From Dendrophyllia cribrosa (taxonomy: Eukaryota > Cnidaria > Anthozoa > Scleractinia > Dendrophylliidae), in the NCBI GenBank assembly GCA_024195265.1, contig JAJLRJ010000011.1, positions 2,454,366 through 2,518,365 of the forward strand: a stretch of 64,000 nucleotides of DNA, in the 5' to 3' direction. The first letter of the stretch is position 1. Each line of letters opens with the position of its first letter. The position numbers were made by a program, and so were the translations under genes. This document shows positions 45,101-56,849 of this stretch, one piece after another. Below the pieces are notes generated by a model. It was given only the letters and a program-made list of their open reading frames with translations, was not told where the DNA came from and did no database searches.

Positions 45101-48100
45101 GTTTTGAACTCTTTTTCAAATTTGGAATTTGAAATTTTAAAAGTTGGAACTGTGAAACTCTTGACTAACTCAAACATTTTAATTAAAATCTTGTACGTTT
45201 CTTACTCTTGTGTTCTTCCTTTCCTGCCTCTTCCATCCTTTCTTTTCACTGGTATTACTGGTGGGGTGGGGCTGCTCTCGGCACTCCTCTTGCGAGCTCT
45301 TTCAGCTCTTGCTGAAGCCATTTGCTGCCGTCTCTCTCTTCTTTCCTGAACCTCCTTTTCATGTTCCAGTTTGTCAACAGGCATCATGGTTAGCTTCTAC
45401 ATTGTGACACAAAATATAAATCACTCTTGTTAACACAAAACCTATTTCTCTTATCCTTTCTAATACAGTCAACTCTCTCTAAGGCAAACACCACTGGGAA
45501 CATAACCAGATGTCAGGTGAACAGGTACACCTGTACAGGAATACAGGTGTATCCCCCCAACCCCCGCCCCTTCCCTCTTTAAATGTTGGTGCTTACAAGG
45601 ACAATCTGAAGTGAGTAAAAAAAGTAAAAGAAGTCATTACAGTCAAACGTTTCCTTTCAAACACCTCTCTACTCTCTGTTATGAACAGTTTACTTGGCCA
45701 GGAAGATACAAAATTCATACATGTATATCCCTGCCTCTGTAATATGGACACCTTGGTCGTAAAAACCAGGAATCTTTTGAAAATTTTACACAATGATTTC
45801 AGCTAATCACAGCTACATTTTTGTATCTTCGAGACAAGGCAAACTTTCCATAATGAAATAAAGCTTATTTACATCACACCCCAACCCTGTCACCACTTTC
45901 CTGAATGTCATGGCACTGCCCATTGTGAATTAAGTATAATGAAATGTTTGACAAGGTCTGTATACAAAAACAGAACAAGTTTAATTGTTTCTGAATGGAC
46001 ATCTTGTTATTCTATTTAGCATTCATCCTATCAGATGACTCATGGGAAACTGTAAGCCAACTGTACACAAGGAATGCATTTATTTTAACTAAATTGTTGC
46101 ACAGTCTAGCATACTGGGCTTAAGTCATCTTAGCCCTGAATTCAGCCCTTGTACTTTCTCATAAGACAAGTCAATTTGCAATGCAGTCTAACCTCTCTGC
46201 AATGGACACCGATGTAATTTTCTGGCCAATGTAGAGAGGTGGCCGTTATGGGGTGGTTTTCAATAAGAGGATTTGAGTGAATGAATAAGCAGTCGGTCAA
46301 CAAAACATCACCATTGACACGGCGGTTATAGGGAGGTGGTCATTTGTAGAGGACTGACTGTATTTGAATATAACTAAGTTAAAAGTAACTTAATAATTAC
46401 TTAAGTAGTAATCACAGATTAAAAGAGTGTGTTCGATGTTGATGGTGAGTCTGAGCACAAGAACAAAAGGGAGGCCTGGAGTGGGTACAAGTTTCCAGCC
46501 AAGAGGTGCCCCTAAAAAATGTGTGGAGCAGCTAATTTGGCGATGAACAAAATGTAAAAAAAGTCTGCCTTCACACGATTAGGAAGCATTCTCCTGTCGT
46601 GGAACGCAACCTAACAAAACGCTGGGGGAATAACCCAGTGATATACTTGCATCCCTTTCAGAAGGTAGTAGTTCTGAATAATGAAAAGAGTATTGTGATT
46701 CACGTTGACCAAGTTCACAGACCAGAGCAAAGATGAAACATGGCTAGTGGAAGGCAATGATTATTTCTACATACCTCCAGGCTGAGACAACCAACAACAA
46801 CAAGAGAGTGCAGTTGCTGAATTACATTACAATAACCAGAGACCTAACCTTTGATAAGAAGTACATACACTCACCCGCGGACTATCTGGCTTGATATTCA
46901 CTCTGTGAATCACCTTCTTGATTCCATCATAAAAAAGTACTTCATAGGCACCTACAATGAAAAATCAAAATGTTAAATTATTGCAAAACAAACATTACCA
47001 CAGGAAAGTACTGATCAATAGCTTTCATTTGAATGGTCACACTTTAGGATTTCATCCACAGACTCAAAAGTTAGAGTTACTTTGTACAGCATAATAAACA
47101 GTATCACAGGAAAGTACTGCTCAGTAGCTTTCAATTGAATGGTCACACTTTAGGGTTTTATCCACAGACTCAAAAGTTAGAACCACCTTGTACAGCATAA
47201 TAAACAGTACCACAGGAACGTACTGATCAATAGCTTTCATTTGAATGGTCACACTTGAGGATTTCATCCACATACTCAAAAGTTAGAGCTACTTTGTACA
47301 GCATAATAAACAGTATCACAGGAAAGTACTGCTCAGTAGCTTTCATTTGAATGGTCATGCTTTAGGATTTCATCCACATACTCAAAAGTTAGAGCCACTT
47401 TGTACAGCATAATAAACAGTATCACAGGAAAGTACTGCTCAGTAGCTTTCAATTGAATGGTCACACTTTAGGGTTTCATCCACAGACTCAAAAGTTAGAA
47501 CCACCTTGTACAGCATAATAAACAGTACCACAGGAAAGTACTGCTCAGTAGCTTTCATTTGAATGGTCGCACTTTAGGATTTCATCCACATACTCAAAAG
47601 TTAGAGCCACTTTATACAGCATAATAAACAGTATCACAGGAAAGTACTGCTCAGTAGCTTTCATTTGAATGGTCACACTTTAGGGTTTTATCCACAGACT
47701 CAAAAGTTAGAACCACCTTGTACAGCATAATAAACACTACCACAGGAAAGTACTGCACTATTGAGAGTAAGTGTTAAACCTTGCACTCCAAAGACAACTC
47801 ACATTCTAAACTAGAAAATATTATCCCAAAAATAAGTATTTTGAAACAAAACTCACCATGAAGTTATTAAACACCAAAGAAAAGCACAGTTGAATGGCTT
47901 TGATTTCAAATTTGAATGGTCACATCTTAGGATTTAATCACCCACAGTTTCAAAACTTAAAATAAAATTTTCACAATTCAAGATGTGAATCAAGGAGGGA
48001 GTTGGTTTGAGGTGTACCATCAATGTCACAGTTTAAGTGTAATTACTAAGATAAAGGAAACACATTTTGGTTGAGCAGCTACATGTAACCTTGGCAATGA

Positions 48101-51100
48101 ATTGTCAACAAGTTTATATTTTATATTTTACTACAATGGACCACAACAGGTGATGCAGGTTTCAAGACAAAATTTGCAAGTACCTGTTACTGCAGAGACA
48201 ATGTATTTTTTGTAAAATTTACAGTGTAGTCTTCAATCTTTTGATTTCTAAAAGTTCCACATTCTGTTTTGTAAATACTGTAAAACTAACAGTGCTATAA
48301 AAATGTACAGCTCACTGGCTTTCATTTGAATGGTCACACTTTAGAATTTCATCCACAGACTCAAAAGTTCTTGAAGGGTAACTGTCCGAGTAGAAGTTAT
48401 TGAATGGTACTTAATGGGTTTCTTACCATCACTAAGACATTTAACTACTTTTGCTGGGTAGAATTTACAGTCTTGCCACTTTGCTAACACACGATCATTA
48501 ACTTTCCAATCCTGCGGAGGCAAAAAAAACAAAAAACAGTTAAATCAACAATTATATCAATAATCAGTTTATTTGACCTTGTTTATTAGAGAAATCTACA
48601 CTTAAATACAGAATACAGAAATAACCACATCTGGGTAAAAGATTATGACTGGTTCACCATTCTCAATTTAGTCAAACATTAGAATGTTTGTACAATCCCT
48701 CATGTAGATCTGTACTAGGTATTTGATTTTAACCAGCATAGTATACATGTGTATTTCAGTTTGTTTCCCATACAGCCTTTTATAATGGAATGCAGCAGCA
48801 CTGCAAAAGACTAATGGTGAACTTAAGCAAAGATTTTTGAAAGTCGGATTTTAATTTGAAGTTGAATGCTGACTTTTGCTTTTGCTTTTTTCCACCAAAA
48901 GGAAAGCTCTTATTTTGGTGTACAAGTTCATTACTTATAATAACATGCAACCATGGCATAGCTTAATTTCTGTTTCATTAATATTATATAAGCTTGAAAG
49001 TTTGTCTCAAGCCCTGTTAGTAATTACAGCTATATTCCCATTAATCTTATGCCCTGTATGTTAGATTACATATTATATGACACAGGGAAATTATATGTTA
49101 ATCACTTTTTGGCTCATACATGTAGTACTCAGATATTTGGCTAATAATTCTCTAAAATCTACTGTACATCAACTGCACATGTACAACAAGTGGGTTTGAC
49201 TGGAAATAAAATGACATGAAGCAGTTGAAGAGCAATGAAGTACAAAACAAAAGTTTTCCAATCTTAATCTTCTTCATGTATACATGGAATAAACTAATCA
49301 AAGATTGAATTGATTGCACAAAAGATCAGCACTTTCAAGAAGTTAGCATAAAACAGCATTTTCATCCATCGTTTGTAAGTACTCAAATATGAAGTTAGCA
49401 TCATATATCTTTAAACTAAAGCTTCCACAATGAATTAGATGTTGAAAGCATTAAAAGTGTATTCCAGAGTACAGAAGCACCATATTATTGTAAATTTTGT
49501 TTTCAAACGACTTACATGTAGTACACCCTGCCTTAATTACATGTAGCTATCTAATTCTGTCCGCATGATTGTGTCATATCAATACGAAAAATATTAAAAG
49601 CATTAGCTGTCCCTTCACCGAAGGAAATTGTAAGTAAGAGAAATAAACCAAACTTAATGACAGATTTGATCTTTAACCAATTGCATTTCATTCATCTCAT
49701 AATCACCGCAACAAATCACTGCAACTTGGAACACTCACATCTTAGTTCTTACTCTAACAAGTACTAATATCTGTACAACCAAATGCATCTTTTCTACCAA
49801 AGGCTACCAAACAGCAATCATTACTGATGCTTAAACTAAAGACATGTTATGCAACATCAGGGCAGATAATCTGAAGGAAATGGTGTCTGGTTATAAAACT
49901 ACTAAAAATCCTAATTTGCATATTAACACAAGCTTTAGCATATTAGCACTATCTAGTCAAAGAAAAGGGATCTTGTAAAATTCCTTTCAAGAGCTTCAGG
50001 ATTTCATCCTGGCAGTAAGGTAATGAAACAAGCTTGTTACAACAGCTGATACAACAGGAATCAAAATTACATCTTAATTTACGTTAAAGATTTTACTTTA
50101 AAAATTCAACTACACTAAAAAAGTGGTTATTTACAAGATAAAACAGCAAAAGAGACTCATCTTAACCTGATAGTCGCACACTTCCTGCTACAGATGATCA
50201 TCGCAGCAAATGAAGATAGGCACAGCACAAAGGAAGGGAAAAAATATTTTAGAAAGCGGGAGTGTACATATACTTGCATGTAAAACAAAAGTCATTAATA
50301 ATGCATGAAGCAATATTAGAAACCATCTGCAAAATGGAGACTTAAAATAACAGTTTTATTAAAAGTGTTATATGCAAAGATAATATATTTTTTTAAATTA
50401 ACATTGAAGTGTTTGGGGGAAAGCGTATAAGCACAGTCAACAAGGGAAAATTTGAATTAGAAAGAATGAAATGAGAAAGTTAAAATGTTAAGACATTCAT
50501 ACTGAGAAGAAGAAATGCTGAAAGAAATTCAAAGGATAACAGAGGGAGGTGATATCACATTGTCACTCAAAAGACATCTGCTGAACTAATGATTGCATTA
50601 TTTTAATTGATTTGCTGTCAGAATGTTATCCAACATCACACTTTTGTATTAAAGAGAAAACTTGGCCTTCATATCTAAATCAAAAGAATCTTCTATTATT
50701 TACATCAATATCTCAAGCAAGTGGTTCAAGTGAAAATGCATCCAAGACTGCAAATTAAAAAGGTGTTATAATTGACACAGAACTAGACAATACTCAGAAA
50801 TATAACATCATAGTCCATTGAAATAAAAATATTAATCTGAGTTGTGGCTATGTACAAAGGAAACCGCATTCACATCCTTCACTTGTAGAGTCAGCTCTTA
50901 GTTAATGTGATGTGATTCTAATTTTGTTTGAGTCTGTGAGTGGATAAAATGTAAAAAATAATGTTAAAGTGTGGCCATTTACTTGAAAGCTAATGAGCTG
51001 TACTGTCTAATGGTACTGCTTGCTTCCAAAATTTTGAAAAAGTGAAGTTCAGGATTTTGAATTTTGAATTTGGGCACTGTTAATGCATTGTAAAACAAAC

Positions 51101-54100
51101 TGCACTGAAACTTTCTAAAAAAATAGATTTCATATATTAAATACTGTTTCTATAATACTTAAAAAACCAAATACAACAGGCACCATCAAAATAACAGCTA
51201 TACATGCAAACAGGTGATCATTTCACTGATGTCAATAGGATCTTCAGAGCAAGAAACAGTTCTATCTATTAGTTGCATTGCCTTGTTTGTCTACGAAAAT
51301 AGTCGGGGCATAAAAGTGTAGTAGCTGCGAGAAATCCCTGGCCCTTGGTCCATAATGATAGCCTGAAATAGGCCACTTGACTTAACCCTTTCATGGCCAA
51401 GTTTCGTAAAATTTCCTAATCTCCATGGCCAAATATTTTATCTTCCAAATAGCGTATGGCGACTATAGTCCTGTTGGCCACTTACGAGTAAGGTGACTAT
51501 AGTTGCCTGTGGCTACAAAAGGGTTAAAATGACTTGACTAAAAACAACTGCCAACATTCTAAAGTAACTTTGAAGGCTTCGCAGCTAACAGATACAATGG
51601 TAAAATGCTTAGTTTTCTCTATGTTTATGTTTCCCATATTTTCTGCAAAAGATCAGGTTAAAAATAACATAAAAGGCCTGAAGTAGAGGTCTGAAACATC
51701 GGAGCAATATTTTAACCAGTTTTGTCTGAACATTTTTTTATCTTGACATCTTAAGACCATCGCATCTCTCCGCAAATCCCGTGTATCCCCTGTTTTTCTT
51801 TTGGTTGTTTCCTTTCCCATAAAAATATTATATAATGGTGTGAAAATCAGTGAATTTTTTTGTTTTGATTTCAAAATCGGACAATTTAAAAGTTAACTGC
51901 TGGTACTAAAAATGCTGACAACAATGCAGGCAGTCATTTCCACAAGTTCTGGTTTTAGCAGCACTTGGAGAAAGAACTGACAATTATTCTGGCCACTTCG
52001 ACTGCAAAAATTACAAAATTAACAAATAGATTCCATTTTGTTGTCCGTCTGCTCAGTTATCGATCACAGAAGACATCTGTCCACATTTTGACGTCATCTG
52101 TGATCTATAACTGAACAGACAGACGACAAAATGGAATCCATTTGTTTTATACAATAACAGGGAAGGAAAACTAGCCTCGTTAGCACTTCATTGTGATCAT
52201 GACTGTTCGAGGATTGTTTTCTAATTTCTGCATTTTTCATGTCAACAAAACTACTTTCCGCTTCAGTTTCATCAAATTCTTGATTGTCAATTGCTTCTGC
52301 TAAACATTTTTCTGATGCCCTTTCGGAATATTGTTGTCCACATTTTAAAAACTATCCGCCATGTAAGATGAAACAAATTCTCTATGACTTCAGCAGTGCA
52401 TCTGTACTCTGATAGATTATAGGTAACGACCAATCAAAATGCCTGTACAATTCAGTATATTGTATAAATTAAATTACTTGTCAAGCATATAGTTCAAGAA
52501 AATGTTTTAATAAAACAAAAGTTCAACTTTATCTAGTGTTAAGCCCTGATGTACATAGTATGGATGACTCTCTTGTAAGTGACAACTCTCAGGACCAGAA
52601 AACATTGTTGGTTACAGGAAGTGATTACTTATGAGAGAGTCCAAAGACAGTGTTTGACTGAGAAATGTTTCGTTGTTCCATTGCAGGAAATAGCAGTCAG
52701 TTATTGGACATAATCGGACCAAAATCCAAAAATGTCCACTTAATTTTACTTTGCACAAAAATGAATTTGCTTTTGTCATGAAAGTCTTGTCAAGCCATCG
52801 CATTTGACTCCAATTCATGCTGTTTGTACAGTTTATTTTGCTGTAAAAGGCCTTCTTGATTTGAGAAAATTCAGAAAAGGCCATATGATTTGAAAACACC
52901 CTTCAATGCATTGAAAACCACAAAACACCTTAAAGCCGAATTACAGTCCGTACTGCGCAATCTCGGGGTTTGCTTTCATTTTATGTTTTGAATTTGTTGA
53001 TATGTTACACTTCGGTAATAGCATACATGGAGTAAATGGGAGTAAACTGTCAGTCCGCCATTACAGCTGTTGTGTTTACGAATGCTTGATGAGCTGAAAC
53101 ATCGGTTTGGGAAAACTTTGGGGTTCTTTTACTTGTTATTCTTGTTTGGCAATGACATCTGACCTAATTTTCATTTTTGCTAGTCAACGTTCGTTGTTTG
53201 TGAGTCTCACAAACATTTCCGAGCTGAGATTGCGCAGTACGGACTGTAATTCATCTTTAAGGCCTATATAATCACATGGTGCAACTTCTCTTGCAGTGTT
53301 GTGCACAACAAGATTTTTTGGGGGTGTCACACAATGCAATTCGTTGCGCGCAATGTCACAGAAGTAGAACTCAATTCTACTTCTACAACTGTTGCGTGCA
53401 ATGTAAGAAAAGTTGCACCTGTTACCAGTCTTCAGCACATCATTATGCTCGTGGTTGAAGTCTCCAGAAAAATCCAAAATGGCAGATGTGCAACCAGTTT
53501 TGTAAAATGATCAATAGGACTGTTTGAAAGGACACGTCATTCCTTTCAAGTAAGAAAAATTCATTCCAGTACTGCAAACAGGATTTCTTTAAGGTGGTCA
53601 TTGAAGCGTGATGGTTGCTTACTAGATTAGTCACTCAGAGAAAGAAGTTAGATAGTAGATACATTGTAAGTGAATTGACTGACACCAAAACTGTAGTTTT
53701 GGTACAGCAGCTTATTGGATTCAAATAACCAAAATTCTAATCACACCTTTTCATCTTTGGTATCCTGGTGCAAGTGTTGTCGTGCGTGCGCTCTCAAGCG
53801 TTCACTATCAAATGCGATCCACTCATCATATCGATGATTCCACCCTTCAAAATGGATCAAGACCTTTCTCTCTTTCTCGTCAACTCGGCAAATCTTTGCA
53901 GAATACCTGTAAACAGATTACAATATTGGGACATCAACTTCCACCAAGATCTTTTTTACCATAAATACAGTAAACTCTCTACAGACAGACATCTCTCTAA
54001 GGTGGACACCTCTGGAAGGCAGGCAACCCTGTAAGGTTAAAGCCCCTGTAAGGTGAAAACCCCTGTAAGATGGACACCCCTGTAAGGAGGACATTCTGTA

Positions 54101-56803
54101 AGGCATAAACCCCTGTAAGTTGGACACCCCTGTAAGGAGGACATCCCTGTAAGGCGGAAATTCCTGTAAGGTGGACATCCCTGTAACGTGGAAACCCCTT
54201 TAAGGCGGACATCCCTGTAAGGCAGACACCTCAGTAAGGCAGACACTCCTATAAAGTGGACACCCCTGTAAGGTGGACACCCCTTTTAGGCGGACAGCCC
54301 ATTAAGGTGGACACCACTGTAAAGCAGACACCCCTGTAAGGCGGACAACCCTGTAAGGCAGACACCCCTATAAAGTGGACACCCCTGTAAGGCAGACACC
54401 CCTGTAAGGCGGACACCTCTCTAAGATGGCAAATCAATTACTGGCTGGTCCTAGCCAAATTTGAATCACTTGTCTGTCCATAACTAAACTCTCTATAAAA
54501 AAAAAACCCTCTCTAAAGTGGACAGCTATAGCTGGTTTCAAAGGTGTCCAGCTTAGACAGTTCACTGTAATACTAATTTATTTGTGAAACTATAAAAGTA
54601 TAAAAGTCAGAAAGACAGAGAACCTAAACACATGCCAATCCAATGAAAATAAACTATTTTGCAATGTGTTATAATACTTTATTTCAAATAAGTTATTATA
54701 TATTATTGCACATTTACAAAACTAACAGCCACTAATACATGACATGTAGCACTCTGAACATGTGAAATTGATGAAGCAAATACATGTACATGTATGTCAG
54801 TGTATGAAAAGCTTTTATAGCAAATACAAAGATGTATGGTTTCACTTGTTTCCATTTGAGCAGCTGTAGAAAGATAGATGTCATTATTGATAACAAAAAA
54901 TAAGATGACAAAAATGCATTCTAAAATACAGGGAAAGCATTTTATGCTGTACGAGAAACACAACTGTTTTATTTTTTGAATTGCTAAATGTTATCTAGTG
55001 ATCAGTAATGGTAAATGGTTTACAAAAACTAAAATACAAGTAGAATAGTACAACTGTCAATCAGGGTTAGAAATTAGGGCTTGTCCACAGATGGTATGCA
55101 TCATTTGCCGGATTTGGCAAGTACAATTTTCACATTTGAGAACATCAAATTTTTAAATAATTTGTTGACAATAATGTGCAATCACTGGCCATAGATTCTA
55201 TTACAATGAGACTGTTAATGATCACTGTAGCCTTGAATCCCATGGCTATCAGCCACTGATAATTTGGAAAGTGAGAATCATTTACATGTAGTCCCTGTGA
55301 TCCATCAAAGACAATTGCTTATTTTTTGCCAGCAATTTTCCATTCATATGAAAACCAGCCTTCAGCAACACTGTAATTAGTAACAGGTAACCATCCATTA
55401 AGCCGGTAACTGCAGTGAAAATGGCCGGTAACTTAAAGTTTGGAAATAACTAAATGACAACACACAAGAGGATTTCATAAGTTAATGACCTGACCATATA
55501 CTTTTAACGTGTAGTCGGCTAACTCAAAAGCTTAACAACAACTTTGCTTGAAAGGCAGTCTTAAAAGTCTATTATCAGTGGTTAATGTTTTAACAGGTGA
55601 ACGGTTCTTTTAAATTTAATCAAATACAGGTACAATACACAGAGACTGGCATACATTAACATGGATTAAGACTATAAAACAATCCTTATTTTTTATTTTT
55701 TGTACAATTAATTTCGCACATTGCAGTCTCCGAACAAAAGATCTAAGGCAAGTGTGAATGAACAGAATCAAGCAACAGTAGTCAGTATTATTTTTGCATT
55801 TCTAACCTTTGAACCTAATTATTCTTCATTCCAATTTGATAAAATGAAAATACTAAAGAAATACAACTTTTTTGCAGTCTTTGGAAAATATGAACTGAAT
55901 ATTAACCCAAAATCAAGATTTACTCGTATAGCAGAGTAGTCGTTGAAGAATATACACTGTAATGTCATAAATAGTAGTAATGCATATTTTATTTAACAAA
56001 TAGAAAAGAAATGTAATGGTACATGTATATCCTTGCTGATTTCAAAACATTTTGTTCTCACAAATTTCTTACAAGTCTTGTGTATTATCAATAAATTTAA
56101 GAAATAGCTGTATCATGAAAAATATGCAATAAAGTCTATTTTGTTGCTTTTGAATAATATAAAAAATATATAAAAATGAATTTTAAAAAGCCAACAATAA
56201 TTATTATACATGCTATGATTTTGCCTGATGACAGATAAATTAATATTTTAGCAGACTTTTTTGTTGGAAGTACAAAATAAACTTATCTACTGTATCGAAA
56301 ACATCTAAATTTTCTTATTTTCATTCATTCAAAAAAATATTTTTCCCGTTATTTTTCTTATTCTGAAAGGTGACATCATTTTCAGCCCTAAAAATAAGCG
56401 AAAACATAATTTGCACTCGAGCTCGAGTAAATATTCCGATTAAATTTTGTTCGAATAAACTAGATATTCGAATTGACGTTTCAGCAGAGATAGGAAAGAA
56501 ACTAAAATACAATTCACGACAGCGGCATATTTCAAGGAGATTTATTACAATGTAGAAAAGATAGTTCTAACTCGGTTACTGAAATCATTGAACCATGCAA
56601 TAAAGTCAAATTTGAGTTCCGCGCGCTGTGTTCAACAAGAACTATTCCACGAAAGACCAGAATAAAAGAAACAACACATTTCGTGTTTACAAGCAATACT
56701 ACTTACCAACTCAATGTGAAATCCATTGCTTCGAGCCGAGCTCCGACTTGATAAAGAATTTTATTTTTTGCCGAAGAAGGAGAGGTTTGTTTAGCAGACA
56801 TTT
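34964..56803 (-). CDS. PHF20: PHF20/PHF20L1-like chromatin reader
   Basis: Exons: 56803-56707 (start uncertain), 53906-53747, 48511-48427, 46951-46875, 45396-45206, 44935-44840, 44191-42471, 41222-40968, 40773-40259, 39993-39972, 39393-39244, 38886-38495, 37800-37701, 37459-37434, 37032-36863, 36211-35268, 35076-34964. From ATG 56726 these give 1678 residues with consistent phases. Domains: MBT/Tudor-like 1 in exons 1-2 ([16 protein letters not shown]); Tudor 2 in exons 3-4 (YEVLFYDG); basic coiled segment with an AT-hook-like GRGRKGR in exon 5; a 574-residue disordered, acidic then Pro-rich exon 7; C2H2 finger in exon 11 ([12 protein letters not shown]); PHD finger split over exons 12-13 (CLCNE..CEQC..WQHSEC..CYVC). 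The order equals vertebrate PHF20, part of the KAT8/NSL acetyltransferase complex that reads methyl-lysine. Length exceeds the human protein (about 1,010), mainly because of exon 7. Confidence 0.95.
36327..36770 (-). repeat. CCAAT-rich MITE family, copy 3, with nested fold-back
   Basis: Reverse-strand copy of the 10830 and 12712 repeats (AACGCGTGCGAG, TCACGATTGGTTTTGGTTTT, GAGAAAGTGGCGCGA). Split by a 156-bp insertion at 36370-36525. In the PHF20-like intron between exons 16 and 15. Confidence 0.85.
36370..36525. mobile_element. 156-bp fold-back MITE
   Basis: GGCCATTTCCGAGTTACGTT and its inverse form the ends. Inner arms CTAGGTGCACAACCTTTCAT also mirror each other. Inserted in the CCAAT-rich repeat. 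Confidence 0.85.
37824..37962. mobile_element. 139-bp mariner/pogo-type MITE
   Basis: CAGTAAAACCTGTATTAAGC left end; right end AATACAGGTTTTACTG; TA on both sides. AAGCGGAC words repeat inside. Confidence 0.85.
39080..39137. repeat. (GATT)n microsatellite
   Basis: About 14 GATT repeats in the PHF20-like intron between exons 12 and 11. Confidence 0.95.
39437..39762. repeat. (CTGA)n microsatellite with higher-order variants
   Basis: About 330 bp of GACT/CTGA tetramers. TTTGATTGACTGACTGACTG and GGCTGGCTGTTTGATTGACT recur at larger intervals, so longer units were themselves duplicated. In the intron between exons 11 and 10. Confidence 0.95.
40820..40860 (-). repeat. TAGA microsatellite with retroelement-like 3' tail
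   Basis: (TAGA)n followed by AACTTTATTTAAGTG. Read on the minus strand it ends AAATAAAGTTTCTATCTATC, a layout common at 3' ends of non-LTR retroelements. Too short to classify. Confidence 0.45.
41333..41600 (+). repeat. Dispersed repeat, copy 2, with inverted 3' half
   Basis: 41333-41510 matches 10541-10735. It continues into an inverted match around GTGGGTTAAAAAAAACTCGG: TTTCCAAACACC and GGTGTTTGGAAA face each other at 41501 and 41566. Confidence 0.8.
41760..41932. repeat. Fold-back repeat
   Basis: GTGAGTTTTTCAAAAAGCTC at about 41805 faces GAGCTTTTTGAAAAACTCAC at about 41860. Outer arms TTTGGGATTAATTT and AAATTAATCCCAAAT also mirror. Confidence 0.85.
41937..42084. mobile_element. MITE, TAGAGCGTTTTCAC ends
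   Basis: TAGAGCGTTTTCACTTGAAG and its near inverse, with GGTGTTCC / GGAACACC inside. Immediately adjacent to the fold-back at 41760-41932. Confidence 0.85.
44398..44816. mobile_element. 419-bp TTAA-flanked MITE with about 190-bp arms
   Basis: TTAA at 44394-44397 and 44817-44820. Ends AGGGAACCTCCATTGT and ACAATGGAGATTCCCT. Arms include AATATTTATGACGTGTTACG and its inverse. In the PHF20-like intron between exons 7 and 6. Confidence 0.9.
46184..46358. mobile_element. Mariner/pogo-type MITE
   Basis: CAGTCTAACCTCTCTGCAAT left end and TAGAGGACTGACTG right end. Internal AATGGACACC / GGTGGTCATT. Another likely relative starts with CAGTCAACTCTCTCTAAGGC at about 45470. Confidence 0.7.
46990..47760 (-). 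repeat. 106-bp minisatellite array, reverse (about seven units)
   Basis: Units with CATTTGAATGGTCACACTTT, TCCACAGACTCAAAAGTTAG and TGTACAGCATAATAAACAGT at about 106-bp spacing, beginning about 35 bp upstream of PHF20-like exon 4. Single units or remnants at 48315-48370 and 50930-51010. Confidence 0.95.
48550..51380. other. PHF20-like intron 2, first part, no other gene seen
   Basis: AT-rich intron sequence without recognised exon, RNA gene or clear repeat apart from a decayed minisatellite unit at about 50930-51010. Confidence 0.55.
51386..51523. mobile_element. 138-bp TTAA-flanked MITE
   Basis: TTAA at 51382-51385 and 51524-51527. Ends CCCTTT / AAAGGG. Internal GGCGACTATAGTC / AAGGTGACTATAG repeats. 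Confidence 0.75.
52019..52148. mobile_element. Fold-back MITE
   Basis: AACAAATAGATTCCATTTTG faces CAAAATGGAATCCATTTGTT. Arms continue through GTCTGCTCAGTTAT / ATAACTGAACAGAC and ATCACAGA / TCTGTGAT. Confidence 0.85.
52934..53256. mobile_element. 323-bp TTAA-flanked MITE
   Basis: TTAA at 52930-52933 and 53257-53260. GAATTACAGTCCGTACTGCG and its inverse near each end. No ORF of its own. Confidence 0.85.
53262..53460. repeat. Palindrome-rich repeat
   Basis: Contains GTTGTGCACAAC, the palindrome AGAAGTAGAACTCAATTCTACTTCT (long form at 53360-53385) and mirrored GTGCAACTTCTCTTGCA / AAAAGTTGCAC blocks. Frames across it on both strands are by-products. Confidence 0.6.
53968..54567. mobile_element. 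Mariner/pogo-type MITE with internal 17-bp minisatellite
   Basis: TA-flanked ends CAGTAAACTCTCTACAGACA and, on the right, GCTTAGACAGTTCACTG. About 24 copies of a 17-bp unit, typically TAAGGCGGACACCCCTG, fill 54000-54425. The unit resembles the element's own subterminal CTAAGGTGGACACC word, so the array probably grew from it. Confidence 0.85.
54570..56700. other. PHF20-like intron 1, no other gene seen
   Basis: AT-rich. Nothing recognised on either strand; the palindrome CTCGAGCTCGAG lies at 56417. Confidence 0.5.
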
Positions 56804-56849
56804 TGACCCTGTGTTGACGAAACGAAATCAACTACAACATCTATAGCCA

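Noticed and set aside
53918..54437. Repetitive minus-strand frames rich in [16 protein letters not shown] words
   Set aside because: Product of the 17-bp minisatellite; the frame shifts between units and has no start or splice context.
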